Source: Clostridiales bacterium (lineage in GTDB: Bacteria; Bacillota; Clostridia; Christensenellales; Aristaeellaceae). Taken from it: a DNA stretch of 8,878 nucleotides. Positions 6,217-8,878 of the stretch are shown here, in pieces (positions within the stretch are counted from its first letter, which is position 1; each line of letters opens with the position of its first letter). A program made the translations under genes and the position numbers. The notes beneath the pieces are model-generated. The model saw only the letters and a program-made list of their open reading frames with translations, did not search any database and was not told the origin of the DNA. The stretch is from contig JALFHA010000257.1 in the NCBI GenBank assembly GCA_022776785.1, positions 1-8,878 of the forward strand, in the 5' to 3' direction.

Positions 6217-7554
6217 ATGAAGAAGTTTGCAATCAAGGGGCTTGCCGCGCTGGCGGCTGTCGTGGCGCTGTGCATGTTCTTTTCCGGGACGATCAAGACC
6301 ATCTCCACCGCGAAGGTGAAGATCGTCACGGCCAAATCGGGCAAGCTGGAGGAGAAGCTCAGCTTTGAAGGGACGCTGGTCTTTCCCAATACGGAGGAAA
6401 TCGGCGTAAGCGGCCTGTCCGCCGGGCAGAGCGTGACGGTGCGGCGTGTGCGCGTGGCGAAGGGGCGGCGTGTGAAGGCGGGCGACGTGCTGCTCGAGGG
6501 CGAGGTTGAGGGGCTGGAGGCGAAGCTCGACGAGCTGACCAAGACCTGTGAGGATGCCCAGAAGGAGCTGCTCGAGCTGGAGCGCAAGAATGGCGAAATG
6601 CGGCTCAAGCGCACGGAGGAGCTGTGGATCGAGGCCTACGACGCGCTCTCTGAGGCGAAGTCGGCGCAGCTTGCGGCGCAGACGGCGCTGGTCGTGGCCG
6701 CACGCATGGCGGGCGTGGAGCTTGATGGCGGAAGGCTGCCGGAGGGCGTGGCGGACGCGGAGCTGCTCGCCTGCCAGCAGGCGGCGGACGATGCGGCAGC
6801 GGCCGCCGAGCAGGCGCAAAAGAGCTTTACGAGCGCAAACCGGCTGGGCATCAGCGAGGACGTGGTGACGGTCATCACCAAGACGCGCGAGCTGGAGGCG
6901 AAGATCGGCGACGCGCAGGCGCAGATTGCGGAGCTGACCGTGTTGCGAGAGCGGGCGCGGGCGGTCGTCGCCCCGCACGACGGCACGATCGTCGAGGTCA
7001 GCGTGAAGGCGGGCGACAGCATCGGTGAGCAGACCGTCGCCGTGGTGATGAGCGCGGACAAGTCGCGCGGCGTGCTGCGCGCGCAGACGGAGAGCACGGA
7101 CAGGCGCATCGAGAAGGGCACGCAGGTGGAGGCGGGCAGCGACGGCGGCAAGACGGTCACGAAAAAGGTGACGGATACCGGCGTGACCGAGGAGGGCAAG
7201 CCCTACGTCGATATCGAGCTGAGCGACAAGGATATCACGAACCTCGGTGGCGCGGCCTCGCTGATGAGCACGCCCGTCAAGGTGACGGTGAGCTACCGGG
7301 CATCCAGCTCGACGACGCTGCTGCCGGTGAGCGCGGTGCGCGGCACGGGCGAGCAGCGGTATGTATACGTCGTCAGCGACACGCAGAACGCGCTGGGCGA
7401 GCAGACGCTCAAGGTGACGAAGCAGGATGTGAAGGTGCTCGCGGAGGTCGGCGGCACGGCATCTCTTGAAACCGACCTGAGCCGCCAGCGCATCGCCTAC
7501 ATGGAGGACAGGCCCATCGAGGATGGCTCGGAGGTCATGCTCTATGCCAAATGA
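6217..7554 (+). CDS. Membrane-anchored HlyD/MacA-like adaptor with coiled-coil hairpin
   Basis: This 445-residue adaptor has one N-terminal membrane anchor (residues ~8-26 after MKKFAIKG). A first lipoyl-like half lies at ~60-95 (VRRVRVAKGRRVKAGDVLL). A long Ala/Glu/Lys-rich helical hairpin spans ~96-245, breaking at ~166-180 (GVELDGGRLPEGVAD). The second lipoyl half is at ~249-278 (VAPHDGTIVEVSVKAGDSIG). Beta domains follow, including a MacA-like C-terminal part (LLPVSAVRG...RYVYVVSD). Such proteins form periplasmic or extracytoplasmic tubes that work with MacB-type ABC transporters. In Gram-positive bacteria they are found with FtsX-like permeases in peptide or antibiotic export, for example the YknX class. 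The ATG has a CGGAG site 7 nt upstream. It overlaps the next gene, a MacB-like permease, by 11 nt, so the two are likely made as partners. Confidence 0.9.
   Translation: MKKFAIKGLAALAAVVALCMFFSGTIKTISTAKVKIVTAKSGKLEEKLSFEGTLVFPNTEEIGVSGLSAGQSVTVRRVRVAKGRRVKAGDVLLEGEVEGLEAKLDELTKTCEDAQKELLELERKNGEMRLKRTEELWIEAYDALSEAKSAQLAAQTALVVAARMAGVELDGGRLPEGVADAELLACQQAADDAAAAAEQAQKSFTSANRLGISEDVVTVITKTRELEAKIGDAQAQIAELTVLRERARAVVAPHDGTIVEVSVKAGDSIGEQTVAVVMSADKSRGVLRAQTESTDRRIEKGTQVEAGSDGGKTVTKKVTDTGVTEEGKPYVDIELSDKDITNLGGAASLMSTPVKVTVSYRASSSTTLLPVSAVRGTGEQRYVYVVSDTQNALGEQTLKVTKQDVKVLAEVGGTASLETDLSRQRIAYMEDRPIEDGSEVMLYAK
7530..7534 (+). promoter_or_regulatory. Ribosome binding site deciding the start of the MacB-like permease
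   Basis: GGAGG lies inside the end of the adaptor gene, 9 nt before the ATG at 7544. It rules out the in-frame ATG at 7523, which lies upstream of this site. Confidence 0.65.
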
Positions 7555-8725
7555 CAATGCGCGCCCCGGGCGGCGCGGGGCGCTGTGCCTGCTGCTCGGC
7601 TGCGCGCTGATGCTCTGGGGCGGTTTTCTGCTGCTGACTACGCCCGATTTGCTTGAATACGTTCTGCCCGTGCCCGCGGCGGATGAAGGCGGCAGCGCGC
7701 TGCGCGCCCTGTGCGAGCAGGGCGGGGAGCAGATGGACGTGCTCTCCGGCGTGGTGGACGGCTATGCCTTCGCCGCGCGGGCGCAGGGCGTATCCGTTTC
7801 CTCGGCGCTGGGCAGCGTGACGGCGACGGTCTACGCTGTGAGCGAGGGCTATTTTGACGTGGTGCATGAGACGCTGCAAGGCGGGCGCTTCATCACGCAG
7901 ACGGACGTGCGCCGCGCGGAGCGCGCCATCGTGCTCGACAGCCGCGCGGCTTTGGCGCTGTTCTCCGGCGAGGAGCCGGTAGGACGCGAGGTGACGCTGG
8001 GCGGCAAGAGCTACAAGGTTGCGGGCGTGTTCGCGGGCGGGCAGAGGATTGGTGAGGCGGATGCGTATGTCGCCTATGTGCCGGTGACGGCGGCCGATGC
8101 CGACGGCCTGAGCGCGGCGACGGCAGCGTGGGTGGCGCGGCCAATCGATGACGTGGGCTCGGCCATCCAGATGGAGAATACGCTGCGCGCGTGGAAGGGC
8201 GGCGGCAGCTTCTACAGCATGAGCAAGCTCAAGCTGGGCGCTGCGGCCCCGCTGCGCTGGGCGCTGCTGATTGCGGGGATGGCGCTGCTGCTGGCCTTGC
8301 TGCGCCGGGTGAATGCCCTTGCATGGGGGAGAATCTGCCTCTATGCAGACAGGCTGCGCCTGCATTACGCGCGGGAGCTGCTGCCCGGCATGATCGCCAG
8401 CGCGCTGCTGTGTCTGCTGCTCTATGCCGCTCTAGCCTGCGCGCTTTGGGCGCTGGCGGCATTTTCCATCGCGCCTCTGCTCGTGTTCACGGAATGGATT
8501 CCCGAGGTGGCGGTGGAGCTTTCCTCGCTGCAAAGCCGCTTCTGGGCGCTGGCCGCGGACAATGCCGCCGCCGCGCGCTATGTGACGCGCTTTGTCTGCC
8601 GCCTGGAGCTGGGGCAGGGGCTGCTGCGCTGGGGCTTTTTCGCGGCGCTGCTGGGGCTCGTTCTGCGGCTGTGGCCGTTTTTGAACCGCAGGCCCGCTCT
8701 GGCGGTCTTTCCGCGCGAGCGATGA
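7544..8725 (+). CDS. MacB/FtsX-like ABC permease subunit without ATPase domain
   Basis: This 393-residue membrane protein has the topology of type VII (MacB/FtsX/LolCE) permeases. One helix lies near the N-terminus (~12-32), followed by a large extracytoplasmic domain (~35-230) and three C-terminal helices (~236-254, ~280-312, ~362-380). The external domain has MacB periplasmic-core features: TATVYAVSEGYFDVVHETL, a GGRFITQTD block near 113-121 and an EPVGREVTLGGKSYKVAGVF block near 144-163. The long loop at ~313-360 between the last two helices is charged and larger than in typical FtsX domains, and the FtsX signature itself is weak, so the protein is divergent. It would transmit ATP-driven motion to the adaptor encoded just upstream, with which it overlaps by 11 nt. 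No fused or adjacent ATPase is visible. It is the last gene before the terminator. Confidence 0.8.
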   Translation: MPNDNARPGRRGALCLLLGCALMLWGGFLLLTTPDLLEYVLPVPAADEGGSALRALCEQGGEQMDVLSGVVDGYAFAARAQGVSVSSALGSVTATVYAVSEGYFDVVHETLQGGRFITQTDVRRAERAIVLDSRAALALFSGEEPVGREVTLGGKSYKVAGVFAGGQRIGEADAYVAYVPVTAADADGLSAATAAWVARPIDDVGSAIQMENTLRAWKGGGSFYSMSKLKLGAAAPLRWALLIAGMALLLALLRRVNALAWGRICLYADRLRLHYARELLPGMIASALLCLLLYAALACALWALAAFSIAPLLVFTEWIPEVAVELSSLQSRFWALAADNAAAARYVTRFVCRLELGQGLLRWGFFAALLGLVLRLWPFLNRRPALAVFPRER

Positions 8726-8784
8726 TGTCATCAACACACTCATACTATTTTGCGGCTAAAATCTAGCTTTGCAGAATCAGCCCC

Positions 8785-8835
8785 GTTTCAATCGTAGGAT
8801 GCTTCGCATCCTGCTCTGAAACTGCTTTTTCTTTT
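8785..8835 (+). terminator. Rho-independent terminator of the cluster
   Basis: An outer stem (GTTTCA 8785-8790 with TGAAAC 8817-8822) encloses a perfect 7-bp inner stem (AGGATGC 8796-8802, loop TTC, GCATCCT 8806-8812), followed by a T-rich tract at 8826-8835. It starts about 60 nt after the last stop codon and is oriented for the + strand. The 59 nt between stop codon and stem are noticeably AT-richer than the genes and show no ORF or convincing promoter. Confidence 0.8.
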
Positions 8836-8851
8836 GAACAATAAGGGAACA

Positions 8852-8867
8852 TTGGGCTGCCGCCCAA
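8852..8867. repeat. Short inverted repeat near the right edge
   Basis: TTGGGC and GCCCAA pair around a TGCC loop. No T-run follows on the + strand and none is clear on the - strand, so it is not called a terminator. It may belong to whatever lies beyond the window. Confidence 0.35.
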
Positions 8868-8878
8868 ACCTGCTTGAG

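Noticed and set aside
6840..6870. Possible TolC-contact 'RLS' tip motif in the second adaptor (NRLGISED)
   Set aside because: It is not at the apparent hairpin tip (~166-180), the spacing does not fit the motif, and a single-membrane organism would not have TolC.
5542..7557. A 671-codon open frame on the - strand opposite the second permease and second adaptor
   Set aside because: It spans two real genes on the other strand, is rich in Arg/His/Gln/Leu, and shows no recognisable motif. It is a GC-bias artefact.
8735..8775. Promoter-like AT-rich stretch after the last gene
   Set aside because: A TAAAAT is present but has no suitable -35 at the right distance, and a terminator follows directly.

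Overview
The window looks like high-GC Clostridia DNA (Bacillota), possibly a gut lineage of the Christensenellales or Oscillospiraceae type. This rests on AGGAGG-like ribosome sites before nearly every gene, Lys-Lys signal peptides with Leu/Ala-rich cores, extracellular Ig-like protein architecture and G/C-ending codons. The taxonomy is an inference; no rRNA or marker gene is present. All convincing genes are on the + strand in one tightly packed cluster, and the coding sequence ends just before a good intrinsic terminator near the right edge.

Layout. (1) 1-939: the C-terminal end of a larger exported protein, with an Ig-like module, a poly-glycine linker and a C-terminal domain I do not recognise. 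(2) 914-2005: a secreted membrane-fusion (HlyD/MacA-like) adaptor with two lipoyl-type folds and no long helical hairpin. (3) 2029-4362: an exported protein joining an N-terminal beta-propeller-like region to a family 1 (sugar-type) solute-binding domain, with a charged helical insertion near the C-terminus. (4) 4361-4407: two tandem hairpins in the only sizeable gap. (5) 4468-5322 and 5335-6204: a MalF/MalG-type permease pair with clear EAA loops. (6) 6217-7554: a second, membrane-anchored adaptor with a long coiled coil. (7) 7544-8725: a MacB/FtsX-like permease subunit. (8) 8785-8835: a rho-independent terminator, followed by a small hairpin near the edge.

The genes overlap or sit 12-23 nt apart except at the hairpin gap, so they are probably one operon. 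They resemble parts of two ABC machines: a binding-protein-dependent importer (binding protein plus two permeases) and a MacAB-like type VII ABC system (adaptor plus FtsX-type permease), with an extra adaptor and a surface protein. No nucleotide-binding (ATPase) subunit for either machine is encoded in the window. The importer could borrow a shared MsiK/UgpC-type ATPase. The MacB-like part would need a LolD/MacB-type ATPase upstream of the window or elsewhere. How the two halves work together is unknown. The propeller-binding-protein fusion and the nested arrangement are the most unusual points.
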